Positions 25,386 to 33,558 are shown, counted from the stretch's first letter. The stretch: DNA of 36,672 nucleotides from Planctomycetota bacterium (GCA_021325115.1 JAJPHU010000054.1:1-36672), one strand, 5' to 3'. The notes: generated from the letters alone by a model not told the origin. Program-made: numbers and translations.

Positions 25386-25742
25386 ATGCACGTTCGCAAA
25401 GACGATATGGTAGAGGTGATCGCGGGCGATGACGCGGAGAAGGGCCGCGCCCATAAAGTACTGCGTGTGCTTCCCAAGAAAAACAAAGTGGTAGTGGAAG
25501 GCGTCAACCGCGTGTACAAACACGTTCGACCGAGCCGCCGCAATCCGCAAGGTGGGCGGCTCTCCAAGGAAATGCCCATTGATGCCTCCAATGTGCTGCT
25601 GTTTTGTCCCAATTGCCGGCGCGGTCGCCGTATCGGCCATCGCTACGCCGCCGACGGCCACAAAGAGCGCTTTTGCAAGAAATGTGGCGCCGGACTCGGC
25701 GCCCTTAGTAAGCCCAACCCGAAGTACGCCCAAAAAACATAG
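25386..25742 (+). CDS. rplX: 50S ribosomal protein L24 with zinc ribbon
   Basis: This 118-residue protein begins MHVRKDDMVEVIAGDDAEKG, the KOW-type L24 N-terminus, and continues with KVVVEGVNRVYKHVRPSRRNPQGG. The C-terminal part has four Cys, C74 and C77 in FCPNC and C97 and C100 in FCKKC, forming a zinc ribbon as in many bacterial L24 proteins. L24 is an early assembly protein of the 50S subunit. A TTG nine bases upstream is a less likely start. Only a weak GGCGGG precedes the ATG. A 98-base gap with a strong palindrome follows. Confidence 0.95.
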   Translation: MHVRKDDMVEVIAGDDAEKGRAHKVLRVLPKKNKVVVEGVNRVYKHVRPSRRNPQGGRLSKEMPIDASNVLLFCPNCRRGRRIGHRYAADGHKERFCKKCGAGLGALSKPNPKYAQKT

Positions 25743-25744
25743 GC

Positions 25745-25795
25745 GTCGCGATTTGTAGGGCACACGCTGGCAGCGTGTGCCCTACAAATCGCGAC
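25745..25795 (+). repeat. Perfect 51-base palindrome between rplX and rplE
   Basis: Positions 25745-25769 and 25771-25795 are perfect inverted copies of 25 bases around a single central G. The core GTAGGGCACACGCTG occurs in related form in the hairpin at 14190-14241. There is no T run, so it is unlikely to end transcription. A second small hairpin, CGACCG/CGGTCG at 25792-25811, overlaps its right end and would compete with it. I read it as a dispersed palindromic repeat inserted in the operon. Confidence 0.85.
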
Positions 25796-25840
25796 CGAGA
25801 TTTGACGGTCGAAAAGTCCAGTTGTTAGGCGAGAACGATC

Positions 25841-26383
25841 ATGGCCCGCTTGCTGGAACGCTATCAAAACGAAATTGTGCCACAGCTTAAGAAAAAGCTG
25901 GGCCGCGACAATCTGCTGAGCTTGCCGCGCTTACAGAAGATCGTCGTCAATATGGGCGTTGGCAAAGCCCTGCAAGACAAAAATCGTATGGAGCAGGCAG
26001 CAGAGCAGTTGTCGCTCATCACGGGACAGAGGGCACAGATCCGCAAGGCCAAGAAGGCGGTCAGCGGTTTTCGGCTCCGTCAGGGCAACGAGATTGGCTG
26101 CCGCGTCACGCTGCGCGGCCGGCGCATGTATGAGTTCATGGATCGCCTCATCAGCATCGCTCTGCCGCGTATCCGTGACTTTCGCGGTCTCAACCCGCGC
26201 AGTTTCGACGGCCACGGCAACTACAGCCTCGGCCTGAGCGAGCAGTCGGTGTTTCCGGAGATCGATCCCGACAAGATCACGTTTGTGCAAGGCATGGACG
26301 TGACGTTTGTCACCAGTACGAACAGCGACGACGAGGCCCGCGAATTGTTGCGGTCCTTCGGCATGCCCTTCCGCGAAACGTAA
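25841..26383 (+). CDS. rplE: 50S ribosomal protein L5
   Basis: This 180-residue protein is L5, which carries 5S rRNA in the central protuberance. Motifs include LPRLQKIVVNMGVGKAL, QRAQIRKAKKAVSGFRLRQGNEIGCRVTLRG (in outline), RDFRGLNPRSFDGHGNYSLGL and MDVTFVTSTNSDDEARELL. The ATG follows a weak GGCGAG. It is separated from rplX and rpsN by gaps that carry palindromes, unlike the tight spacing of the spc operon in most bacteria. Confidence 0.97.
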   Translation: MARLLERYQNEIVPQLKKKLGRDNLLSLPRLQKIVVNMGVGKALQDKNRMEQAAEQLSLITGQRAQIRKAKKAVSGFRLRQGNEIGCRVTLRGRRMYEFMDRLISIALPRIRDFRGLNPRSFDGHGNYSLGLSEQSVFPEIDPDKITFVQGMDVTFVTSTNSDDEARELLRSFGMPFRET

Positions 26384-26389
26384 AAATCC

Positions 26390-26448
26390 GGCGAGCGAGC
26401 GTGTTAATCCGCCGGTGGAGTACCGGGGAGTTAACACACTCGCTCGCC
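26390..26448 (+). repeat. Palindrome between rplE and rpsN (GTGTTAA family)
   Basis: The arms 26390-26407 (GGCGAGCGAGCGTGTTAA) and 26431-26448 are inverted copies with one mismatch over 18 positions. Inside, CCGGT/ACCGG (26412-26426) forms a second small stem. A related GGCGTTAACACGCTCC stretch lies at about 30778-30793 between secY and adk. Confidence 0.75.
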
Positions 26449-26464
26449 AAGTTAGAGAAAAACC

Positions 26465-26701
26465 ATGGCCACCGAAGCAAAATACGTCAAATTCCTGAAG
26501 CAGCTGGCCAAGCTGGAAGCCAGCAAAAAGCCGGATGCCAAGGTGAAGATGCCGCCGCGCGAACGCATCCGGGTGCGGCTGCGTTGCAAACTGTGCGGAC
26601 GGCCACGTGCCGTCTATCGCAAGTTCGGCATCTGCCGCATCTGTTTTCGCAACATGGCCAGCGATGGCCTGATTCCGGGCGTCAAAAAGGCCAGTTGGTG
26701 A
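26465..26701 (+). CDS. rpsN: 30S ribosomal protein S14, zinc-binding type
   Basis: This 78-residue protein is S14 of the short zinc (type Z) class, shown by C41/C44 in [21 protein letters not shown] and C57/C60. The C-terminus ([18 protein letters not shown]) is the family's. It carries about 17 extra N-terminal residues ([17 protein letters not shown]) compared with the typical 61-residue type Z protein. It sits in the 30S head. Confidence 0.94.
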   Translation: MATEAKYVKFLKQLAKLEASKKPDAKVKMPPRERIRVRLRCKLCGRPRAVYRKFGICRICFRNMASDGLIPGVKKASW

Positions 26702-26714
26702 GGGTGCTTTCGCT

Positions 26715-27161
26715 ATGATGACCGATCCGTTAGCCGATATGTTGACCCGCATCCGCAACGCCAACCGCATCGAGCGGCCGGCCGTGGACATCCCGGCCAC
26801 CAAGCTCAAAATCGCCGTCGCTCAGGTGCTTAAGGAGGAAGGATTTATCCTCGATTATCACGTTGGCCGATTGCAGATCGACGAACAGGGCAACAAAACG
26901 TTTGTCCAGGAGCAGGATCTCGGCAAGCCGCATGTTCTACTGCGGGTCTATCTGAATTATGGACCGGAGGGCGAGCGCGTTATCCGGCACATCGAACGGG
27001 CCAGCCGTCCGGGCCGTCGGCTCTATCGTCGGGCTGAACAGCTCAAGCCGGTGCTCGATGGCTTGGGCATCAGCGTCATTAGCACCAGCCGCGGTGTCAT
27101 GAGCGATCGCAAGGCCCGCGCCCAACGGCTGGGCGGTGAATTGTTGTGTACGGTTTGGTAA
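26715..27161 (+). CDS. rpsH: 30S ribosomal protein S8
   Basis: This 148-residue protein starts with MTDPLADMLTRIRNANR and ends with GLGISVISTSRGVMSDRKARAQRLGGELLCTVW (in outline), both characteristic of S8. S8 organises the central domain of 16S rRNA, and in enterobacteria it represses the spc operon. An insertion around DEQGNKTFVQEQDLGKPHV makes it about 15 residues longer than usual. Two successive ATGs can serve as start. Confidence 0.96.
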   Translation: MMTDPLADMLTRIRNANRIERPAVDIPATKLKIAVAQVLKEEGFILDYHVGRLQIDEQGNKTFVQEQDLGKPHVLLRVYLNYGPEGERVIRHIERASRPGRRLYRRAEQLKPVLDGLGISVISTSRGVMSDRKARAQRLGGELLCTVW

Positions 27162-27172
27162 GGGGGAGAATT

Positions 27173-27730
27173 ATGTCGCGCATCGGCAAACAACCTGTGC
27201 CCATTCCCGCTGGCGTCAAAGTCCAAATCGCCGACGGTAAGGTCTCTGTAGAAGGACCGAAAGGCCAGAAGTTGGAGTTCCCCTATCATCGGCTCATCAA
27301 AGTCGAGGTGGACGAGAACGCCAAGGTCATCCGCGTTGCCCGTCCCGATGATGAACGTTTCACGCGCTCGCTGCATGGACTGACGCGCAGCATCATCGCC
27401 AACATGATCGAGGGCGTCACCAAGGGCTACGAGAAACGTCTGAAAATCGAAGGGATCGGCTACCAGGCGACGGCCAAGAACAAGGGAGTCGAGCTGACGG
27501 TCGGTTTCGCCAATCGCGTGTTGATGGTCCCGCCGGCCGGCGTCACCGTCGAGGTGCCGGACCCAACTACCATTGTCATCAAAGGGGCGGACAAGCAGAA
27601 GGTCGGCCAGTTCGCTGCCGAGGTACGACACGTTCGCCCGCCGGAACCGTACAAGGGCAAGGGTATCCGCTACGAGAACGAACAGGTCCGCCGCAAGGAA
27701 GGCAAAGCCTTCGCCGGCGGCGCCAGTTGA
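27173..27730 (+). CDS. rplF: 50S ribosomal protein L6
   Basis: This 185-residue protein is L6: [20 protein letters not shown], the two related domains, and the C-terminal [26 protein letters not shown] (in outline). It lies near the GTPase centre. The ATG at 27173 after AGGGGGAG is clearly right; the frame is open 27 bases further upstream. Confidence 0.97.
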   Translation: MSRIGKQPVPIPAGVKVQIADGKVSVEGPKGQKLEFPYHRLIKVEVDENAKVIRVARPDDERFTRSLHGLTRSIIANMIEGVTKGYEKRLKIEGIGYQATAKNKGVELTVGFANRVLMVPPAGVTVEVPDPTTIVIKGADKQKVGQFAAEVRHVRPPEPYKGKGIRYENEQVRRKEGKAFAGGAS

Positions 27731-27741
27731 GTGAGGCATCC

Positions 27742-28110
27742 ATGAATGAGCAAAAGCTCAAGCAAGTGCGTCGGTTGCGTCGCAAGCGGCACGTGCGCCG
27801 CCAGATCCGCGGCACGGCGGAACGGCCGCGGTTGTCGGTGTTTCGCAGCTCCAAGCACATTTACGCCCAGTTGATCGACGATCTGAACGGCCGTACTTTG
27901 GCCGCTGCCAGCACCAACGCGCCCGATTTACGCAAAGAGCTAGGCTACGGCGGCAATGTCAAGGCCGCGCAGGCGGTCGGCAAACGTTTGGCTGAGATCG
28001 CCAAGGAGCGCGGCATCACCAAGGCGGCATTCGACCGCGGATATTATCGGTATCATGGCCGTATCAAGGCGCTGGCTGATGCGGCGCGGGCGGAAGGACT
28101 GCAATTTTAG
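27742..28110 (+). CDS. rplR: 50S ribosomal protein L18
   Basis: This 122-residue protein has [35 protein letters not shown] (in outline) and ends [14 protein letters not shown], as L18 does. It binds 5S rRNA with L5. I chose the ATG at 27742 after GTGAGG, not the TTG at 27727 that overlaps the rplF stop. A 73-base gap with a hairpin follows. Confidence 0.96.
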   Translation: MNEQKLKQVRRLRRKRHVRRQIRGTAERPRLSVFRSSKHIYAQLIDDLNGRTLAAASTNAPDLRKELGYGGNVKAAQAVGKRLAEIAKERGITKAAFDRGYYRYHGRIKALADAARAEGLQF

Positions 28111-28130
28111 AAACGATTTCATCTGAGCAT

Positions 28131-28158
28131 CGGAGCGGGGGCGTAACTCTTCGCTCCG
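28131..28158 (+). repeat. Hairpin between rplR and rpsE
   Basis: CGGAGCG (28131-28137) is inverted at 28152-28158 around a 14-base loop. It ends 25 bases before the rpsE ATG and leaves the binding site free. Its GGAGCG arm resembles arms of other palindromes in the operon. Confidence 0.5.
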
Positions 28159-28183
28159 AGAGTAATAACAGACGAGTAAAATT

Positions 28184-28684
28184 ATGGCCAGAGAACGTGG
28201 AGAAGGCCGCCCAGATGGGCTGGAAGATCGCGTGGTGAAGATTCGCCGCTGCGCCGCCGTGGTCAAGGGCGGTCGGCGTTTCAGCTTTAACGCCTTGGTG
28301 GTCGTCGGCGATAACAAAGGGCGCGTCGCTGCAGGCTACGGCAAGGCCAATGAAGTGCCCCCCGCCGTCGAAAAAGCCACCAAGGATGCTCAGGAAACGA
28401 TGAAGCGCTCCAAGCGCGTATCGCTGCGTGGCGACACCATTCCGCATCGCATCATCGGCAAGTTCGGCAGCAGCCGTGTTATCTTGGTGCCGGCCGGCCC
28501 CGGCACTGGCGTCAAGGCCGGCCCCGGCGTCCGCGACGTGTTGGAAGTGTGCGGCATCCGGAACATTTTGACCAAGGTACATGGCAGCACCAATCCCATC
28601 AATCTGGTCAAGGCCACCATCGCTGGCTTGATGCAATTGCGGACCCGCGAAGAAGTGGCCCGCTTGCGAGGAGTGAATCTGTAA
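28184..28684 (+). CDS. rpsE: 30S ribosomal protein S5
   Basis: This 166-residue protein has the S5 double-stranded RNA-binding fold ([25 protein letters not shown], in outline) and [23 protein letters not shown]. It contributes to decoding fidelity near the A site. Its stop overlaps the rplO start (TAATG), so no room remains for rpmD (L30), which usually lies here. Confidence 0.97.
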   Translation: MARERGEGRPDGLEDRVVKIRRCAAVVKGGRRFSFNALVVVGDNKGRVAAGYGKANEVPPAVEKATKDAQETMKRSKRVSLRGDTIPHRIIGKFGSSRVILVPAGPGTGVKAGPGVRDVLEVCGIRNILTKVHGSTNPINLVKATIAGLMQLRTREEVARLRGVNL

Positions 28685-29187
28685 TGGACCTTAGCCAAGT
28701 ACACATCGGCGTTCACAAGCTGCGCAAGAAGAAGCGTGTTGGCCGTGGCCCCGGCAGCGGCCACGGCAAAACCGCCACGCGCGGCCACAAAGGACAATGG
28801 GCCAGCGCCGGCGCCGGCAAACCCGCCGTCATGTTCGAGGGCGGACAGATGCAACTGTTCCGCCGCATTCCCAAGCGTGGCTTCAGCCACGCTACCTGGG
28901 ATAAGAAGTATCACATCGTCAACGTCGGTGATCTCAACCGCTTCAACGACGGCGATATCGTCGATGCCGAGACGCTGCGGAAAACTGGACTAGCCAAAGG
29001 ACCGGCAGATGGGGTACGAATTCTAGGGATGGGGGAATTGACCAAAAAGCTGACGGTGCGAGCGCACCATTTTTCCAAGTCGGCCCAAGAAAAAATCAGC
29101 GCTCGCGGCGGCACGATCGAGGTCATCCCGCCGCCCAAGAAACCGAAGCGAAATAAGATGAAGCCGCGGACGCCGCAGCAATCGTAA
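28684..29187 (+). CDS. rplO: 50S ribosomal protein L15
   Basis: This 167-residue protein has the glycine-rich L15 N-terminus (KKKRVGRGPGSGHGKTATRGHKGQ) and FEGGQMQLFRRIPKRGF. It is a late assembly protein of the 50S subunit. The C-terminal tail is a Lys/Pro-rich extension (PPPKKPKRNKMKPRTPQQS). The ATG overlaps the rpsE stop; the upstream open frame runs inside rpsE and is not used. Confidence 0.96.
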   Translation: MDLSQVHIGVHKLRKKKRVGRGPGSGHGKTATRGHKGQWASAGAGKPAVMFEGGQMQLFRRIPKRGFSHATWDKKYHIVNVGDLNRFNDGDIVDAETLRKTGLAKGPADGVRILGMGELTKKLTVRAHHFSKSAQEKISARGGTIEVIPPPKKPKRNKMKPRTPQQS

Positions 29188-29236
29188 AGATTTGCCAAAC
29201 GGGGCATCGACACGCCCCGCTCGCCGAGGAGTTGGT

Positions 29237-30742
29237 ATGCGCAAGCAAAATCCCTATCTGATCGGACTTGCCGCTGCTGTGGGGCTATTTCTCTTGCTGC
29301 TGCTCATGATGGGCAGAGACTACTGGCAGCAAGCGTTGGTCGTCGAAGCCTTGGCCCTGCTTACGGCCTTTTTGCTCTATCGCGGCAAGATCAAGGCCAT
29401 CTTTACTATTCCGGAACTGCGGCAGAAAATTTTGCTGACACTATTGTTCTTGGCCATCTATCGCATCGGCTTTGCCATCCCGCTGCCGTTCGTCGATCAA
29501 TCGAAAATGACGGCGGCGCTGGGGGCCGGGGGGGCCCTGGGCAATGTGCTCAACTTCGTGTCCATGTTCTCCGGCGGCAACCTCAGCCAGGCCACCGTGT
29601 TCGGACTCGGTATCATGCCGTACATCTCCGCCTCAATTATTTTCCAGCTCCTCGCCGCCGTCTATCCGCCGCTGGAAAAATTGCAAAAAGAAGGAGAGAG
29701 CGGCCGCAAGAAGATCAACGAATATACCCGCTATGCCACCGTTCTTATCTGCTTGTTTCAAGGATTCATGTACGTGCAATACCTCATGGGGCCGCCACCC
29801 ACCAAACTAGGCTGGGCCCTGGAGGCTTACAAAGACAGCACGCTGGCCTTGATTTCGATGGTAGTGACACTGACGTGCGGCACCATTTTCTTGATGTGGC
29901 TGGGTGAGCAGATCGATGAATACGGCATCGGCAATGGCATCAGCCTCATCATCATGGCCGGCATCATTGCCCGTATGCCAGCGGCAGCGGCGAGTTTGTT
30001 TTTCGAGAACGGCCATTTCAAGGACTCGGTGTTCACTCTCGGCGGCGGCGGCGGCGGCCGCGACATGAGCTTCGAGAAACTTGTGGTGATGATCGTTCTG
30101 TTCATCACGGTAGTAGTTGGCGTGATCGCTATCACCAAGGGGCAGCGGCGCATCAAGACGCAATCGGCCAAGCACGTCCGCGGCCGCCGCGTCTTTGGCG
30201 GCACCAGCCAATGGCTGCCCTTGCGCGTTAACCAGGCCGGCGTCATGCCCGTCATCTTCGCTAGCAGCTTGCTGGTAGTGCCTTACTTCATTTTCAACGC
30301 CCTGGCCTCGGCCACCGAATGGCGCTGGGCACAGGTGCTCCAGCAGATCTTCGAGCGCCAGGGCTACTGGTACACGGTTCTGTTCATCGCCCTGATTTAC
30401 GTCTTTTGTTATTTCTGGACGGCCCTGATCTTCAATCCCAAGGAGATGGCCAACAATTTAAAGGATTACGGCAGTTTCATCCCCGGCTATCGGCCGGGCA
30501 AGCGAACGGCGGAGTACCTGGAGCGCGTCATGTACCGCATCACCTACGTCGGTGCGGCGTTCCTGGCCGTCATCGCTGTCGTTCCCACGCTCATCACCAA
30601 CACTTTGAACGTCGAGTACACCGTGGCCCAGTTTTACGGCGGCACGGGCTTGCTCATCGTCATCAGCGTTGCTCTTGATCTGGTGCAAAAGATCAACAGC
30701 CATCTGGTCATGCGCAATTATCCGGGATTGACAGAAGATTGA
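29237..30742 (+). CDS. secY: Protein translocase subunit SecY
   Basis: This 501-residue protein is SecY, the channel of the Sec translocon. The normal start of the family (FTIPELRQKILLTLLFLAIYRIGF) begins only near residue 56. Before it lie two strongly hydrophobic segments, about 8-25 (LIGLAAAVGLFLLLLLMM) and 33-50, so the protein may have twelve rather than ten membrane helices. The plug/TM2a region (MFSGGNLSQATVFGLGIMPYISASII, in outline) and the conserved loop with YRPGKRTAEYLERVMYRIT are intact. A run of glycines (TLGGGGGGRDM) lies in a periplasmic loop. The ATG at 29237 follows GAGGAG. It sits at the usual place after rplO. Confidence 0.95.
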   Translation: MRKQNPYLIGLAAAVGLFLLLLLMMGRDYWQQALVVEALALLTAFLLYRGKIKAIFTIPELRQKILLTLLFLAIYRIGFAIPLPFVDQSKMTAALGAGGALGNVLNFVSMFSGGNLSQATVFGLGIMPYISASIIFQLLAAVYPPLEKLQKEGESGRKKINEYTRYATVLICLFQGFMYVQYLMGPPPTKLGWALEAYKDSTLALISMVVTLTCGTIFLMWLGEQIDEYGIGNGISLIIMAGIIARMPAAAASLFFENGHFKDSVFTLGGGGGGRDMSFEKLVVMIVLFITVVVGVIAITKGQRRIKTQSAKHVRGRRVFGGTSQWLPLRVNQAGVMPVIFASSLLVVPYFIFNALASATEWRWAQVLQQIFERQGYWYTVLFIALIYVFCYFWTALIFNPKEMANNLKDYGSFIPGYRPGKRTAEYLERVMYRITYVGAAFLAVIAVVPTLITNTLNVEYTVAQFYGGTGLLIVISVALDLVQKINSHLVMRNYPGLTED

Positions 30743-30941
30743 GGGAGCAGAGGGTGCGCGTAGCGCTCCAAGACCTGGGGCGTTAACACGCTCCGCCGCC
30801 TCCTCTTGCTAGTTGAATGGTCATTCCCCAAAATAATCGGGAAGAGATTCGTCCGGGGTTCGGCGCCCCGGTCTTCCCACCACGGCAATGAGTGTGCCGC
30901 CCTTCCTACAAGGCAGGCTTGGTGGCGGAACAGGGCCATCC
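30743..30941 (+). other. Structured gap between secY and adk
   Basis: These 199 bases contain a GTTAACACGCTCC stretch related to the palindrome at 26390-26448 and a large hairpin, GGGAAGA...CCGGGG/CCCCGG TCTTCCC, with 13 pairs and a seven-base bulge (30839-30878). No coding sequence is evident. No good promoter is visible. A processing or attenuation role between secY and adk is possible. Confidence 0.55.
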
Positions 30942-31610
30942 ATGCGTCTTATTCTTCTCGGTCCGCCTGGATGCGGCAAGGGAACTCAGGCCAAGCTGCT
31001 CAGCGAGCGCAACGGCCTGGAACACATCGGCACCGGCGACATTCTCCGTGAAGCCATTCGCCAGCAGACACCTGCCGGGCTACGTGCTCACCCTTACGTT
31101 GAAAAGGGGCAACTTGTCCCTGATGACCTGGTCAACGACGTAGTTGCTGAGCGTTTCAACCTCAATGATCCGCCGGAGTGTTTCGTCCTGGACGGCTATC
31201 CGCGCACGCTCGCTCAGGCCGTCGCTTTCGATCAAGTGCTGCGGCAGCATTATTTTGATTTGACCGCTGTTCTTCTCTTCCAGATCAGCGATGAGGAGAT
31301 CATCGCACGCGTCGGCGAGCGCTGGAGCTGTCCCAAGCCCGGCTGTAAGGCGACCTACCACACCCAAAGCAAGCCACCGAAAGTGCCCGGCATTTGCGAT
31401 TATTGCGGCACCAAACTGATCCAGCGCGAGGACGACCGCCCAGAGACGGTGAAAGCCCGATTAGTGGTGTATCATAAGAACATAGGGCCGCTGGCAGGCT
31501 ACTATCGCGTCCAGGAATTGTTGCGTGAAGTGCCCGGTCATGGAGCGATCGAGCAAGTGTATGCCAACATCATGACAATCTTGAACGAGCAGGCAAAACG
31601 TAAATGTTAA
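30942..31610 (+). CDS. adk: Adenylate kinase, zinc-containing
   Basis: This 222-residue protein converts ATP and AMP to two ADP. It has the P-loop GPPGCGKGTQAKLL, the AMP-site segment HIGTGDILREAI and the DGYPRTLAQA motif. The LID carries a Cys4 zinc site (WSCPKPGC and ICDYCG). The ATG at 30942 follows GGCGGAACAGGG; the frame is open 54 bases further up. Its last codons overlap the map start, showing tight coupling. Confidence 0.96.
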   Translation: MRLILLGPPGCGKGTQAKLLSERNGLEHIGTGDILREAIRQQTPAGLRAHPYVEKGQLVPDDLVNDVVAERFNLNDPPECFVLDGYPRTLAQAVAFDQVLRQHYFDLTAVLLFQISDEEIIARVGERWSCPKPGCKATYHTQSKPPKVPGICDYCGTKLIQREDDRPETVKARLVVYHKNIGPLAGYYRVQELLREVPGHGAIEQVYANIMTILNEQAKRKC

Positions 31611-32416
31611 GGGCATTTTTTCCCCACAAGCCGGAGTTGAAATCGCCGCGTGAGATCGGCCTGATGCGTGAAGCCGGCAAAGTAGTGGCCGAGGCGTTAC
31701 GTCTGTGTCGCAGCATGGCCAGGCCCGGCGTCAAAACCATCGAAATCGATCAAGCTGTTGAGGCGTTGTTTGCCTCGCGCGGCGCTCTGCCGCTCTTCAA
31801 AGGTTATCCCGGTCGCGTGCCGTTCCCGGCAGTGACATGCATTTCCATCAACGAACAAGTGGTCCACGGCATTCCCGGCCAGCGCGTCATCCGTGAAGGC
31901 GATCTGCTGAAAATCGATACCGCTTGCAAGCTCAACGGCTGGTGCGCCGATGCGGCCATCACCGTGATGGTCGGCCAGGTCAGTCCAGAAAAGCGCCGGC
32001 TTGTCGAGGTCGGCGAACTGGTGCTGAAGACAGCCATGATTGAAATGGCCCGGCGCAAATGGTGGTCCGAGGTGGCCGGGCATATGCAGCGTGTGGCCGA
32101 GTCAGCAGGTTTCAGCGTGGTAACGCAGTACGTCGGCCACGGCATCGGCCGGGTCATGCACGAAAACCCGCAGGTGCCCAATTTCGTCAACCGCGAACTG
32201 CGTAAACATGATTTCAAACTAGAAGAAGGGCTGGTGCTGGCCGTCGAGCCGATGGTCAACATGGGCCGCGCCGACACCGATACGTTGCGCGATCATTGGA
32301 CCGTAGTGACGCGCGACGGCTTACCCAGCGTCCACGTTGAGCATACCTTGGCCGTGACACGCGAAGGCGTCTACGTCATCACTGCAGATGAGGAGACGCT
32401 GATTCCGCGTGCGTAG
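31604..32416 (+). CDS. map: Methionine aminopeptidase type I
   Basis: This 270-residue enzyme removes the N-terminal Met from new proteins. The metal ligands are in the expected order: a substrate His in VVHGIPG, Asp residues in KIDTACKLNGWCADAAITV, His in YVGHGIGR, Glu in VLAVEPMVN and Glu in VEHTLAVT. It overlaps adk by seven bases. It is the last gene of the operon here; infA, rpmJ and rpsM, often next, are absent. It is convergent with a minus-strand gene only six bases away. Confidence 0.96.
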   Translation: MLRAFFPHKPELKSPREIGLMREAGKVVAEALRLCRSMARPGVKTIEIDQAVEALFASRGALPLFKGYPGRVPFPAVTCISINEQVVHGIPGQRVIREGDLLKIDTACKLNGWCADAAITVMVGQVSPEKRRLVEVGELVLKTAMIEMARRKWWSEVAGHMQRVAESAGFSVVTQYVGHGIGRVMHENPQVPNFVNRELRKHDFKLEEGLVLAVEPMVNMGRADTDTLRDHWTVVTRDGLPSVHVEHTLAVTREGVYVITADEETLIPRA

Positions 32417-32422
32417 GGAATT

Positions 32423-32680
32423 TTATCTCGGTTTAGGTCGTTCCCAACTCGGATCATAATCGAGTGAGAAAATCCGCTGGATGCGTTCGGCCCGACCGCC
32501 GCTCTCGTCGCGCAATACTTCCAGGGCTTGATGAATGCAGGCGAGGCGCGGATCGTTCACTACCTGGCTACTGCCGGCGCCGCGGCTGATGCGATCGAGG
32601 ATGGCAGCGAGATCAAGCAGCTTACAGCGCGCTTCGAGAAAATACGCATCCAAAGCGGCGCGGGATGATAAAGGAGTCAT
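32423..32680 (-). CDS. Small conserved-looking protein, translationally coupled to larE
   Basis: This 85-residue, mostly helical protein (LEARCKLLDLAAILDRI, DPRLACIHQALEVLRDES) has no motif I recognise. Its ATG overlaps the larE stop as ATGA, so it is probably translated with LarE. The DPRLACIHQALEVL and ERIQRIFSLDYDPSW segments are plausible conserved parts. Function unknown; a LarE partner is only a guess from coupling. Confidence 0.6.
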   Translation of the reverse strand: MTPLSSRAALDAYFLEARCKLLDLAAILDRISRGAGSSQVVNDPRLACIHQALEVLRDESGGRAERIQRIFSLDYDPSWERPKPR

Positions 32681-33558
32681 GGCGTTTGCCTGGCAAAGAG
32701 TCGTTGATATTCCAGACTCACTAATTGATTCAAACTGCCCGAACGAAATCCTTCCAGATCGAGCGTGACGTAACGAAAGCCGAGTTCTTTCAAGCGCCGC
32801 ACCAATTCCTGATGGATGGAAGGCTCAAGCAGGCGAGCCAACTCGCTGGGCGGCACTTCGATGCGGGCCAACTCACCTTCATGTAGACGGACGCGGCACT
32901 CTCGATAACCGAGGGCGTGCAGATATTTCTCTGCTTCCTCCACACGGGCCGTGCGTTCGCGCGTCACCTCAACGCCGGGGGCGAGCCGGCTCGACAGGCA
33001 CGGCGACGCCGGTTTGTCCCACGTGGGCAGGCTCCAGGCCAAAGCCAAGGCACGGACATCCGCCTTGGTAAAGCCAGCTTCCTGCAACGGATGACGGACG
33101 TGATGTTCCGCCGCTGCCTTCAAGCCGGGACGATAATCACCGGAATCATCGAGGTTCGCTCCACTGCAAATGACCGATACGCCCAACTCTGGCAGCAGCG
33201 TTTCGAGGCGCGAATACAACTCACTCTTGCAAAAATAGCAGCGGCTACCGTCATTGCGGACGTAATTGGCATTGTTGAACTCTGCGGTGGCGACGACCTG
33301 GTGACGAATACCGATGCGCTGGGCCAGGCGGCGGGCCTCTTCGATTTCAGCTCGCGGCACGCTCGGACTGTCGGCTGTGATGGCAACGGCCCGGTCGCCA
33401 AGGGCTAGCTGCGCCGCCTGGGCAACGACGGTGCTATCGATACCGCCGCTGAAAGCAACCGCCGCTGAGCCGAGGCCGCGCAGCACTTCCAAAAGCCGAT
33501 CACGTTTGATGGCCAATTCGGATGGCACAGACGAGAGGGTGAATGCGGCGGTACTCAT
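32677..33558 (-). CDS. larE: LarE-type ATP-dependent sulfur transferase
   Basis: This 293-residue protein is in the PP-loop ATP pyrophosphatase family, with the loop VAFSGGIDSTVVAQ at about 34-47. Features of LarE are ITADSPSVPRAEIEEA, RCYFCKSELYSRLE and ICSGANLDDSGDYRPG, then PASPCLSSRLA. LarE activates and thiolates a nicotinate-derived precursor for the nickel-pincer nucleotide cofactor of lactate racemase and related enzymes. Three Cys (C107, C110, C187) are present; in some LarE proteins such a set holds an iron-sulfur cluster that delivers sulfur, in others a single Cys is consumed. I chose MSTAAFTL at 33558; the longer frame to 33735 lacks family features. larB, larC and larA are not nearby. 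Confidence 0.9.
   Translation of the reverse strand: MSTAAFTLSSVPSELAIKRDRLLEVLRGLGSAAVAFSGGIDSTVVAQAAQLALGDRAVAITADSPSVPRAEIEEARRLAQRIGIRHQVVATAEFNNANYVRNDGSRCYFCKSELYSRLETLLPELGVSVICSGANLDDSGDYRPGLKAAAEHHVRHPLQEAGFTKADVRALALAWSLPTWDKPASPCLSSRLAPGVEVTRERTARVEEAEKYLHALGYRECRVRLHEGELARIEVPPSELARLLEPSIHQELVRRLKELGFRYVTLDLEGFRSGSLNQLVSLEYQRLFARQTP

Noticed and set aside
30778..30793. Possible transcription terminator after secY
   Set aside because: No complete stem with a T run is present here; the stretch is better read as a relative of the repeat at 26390-26448.
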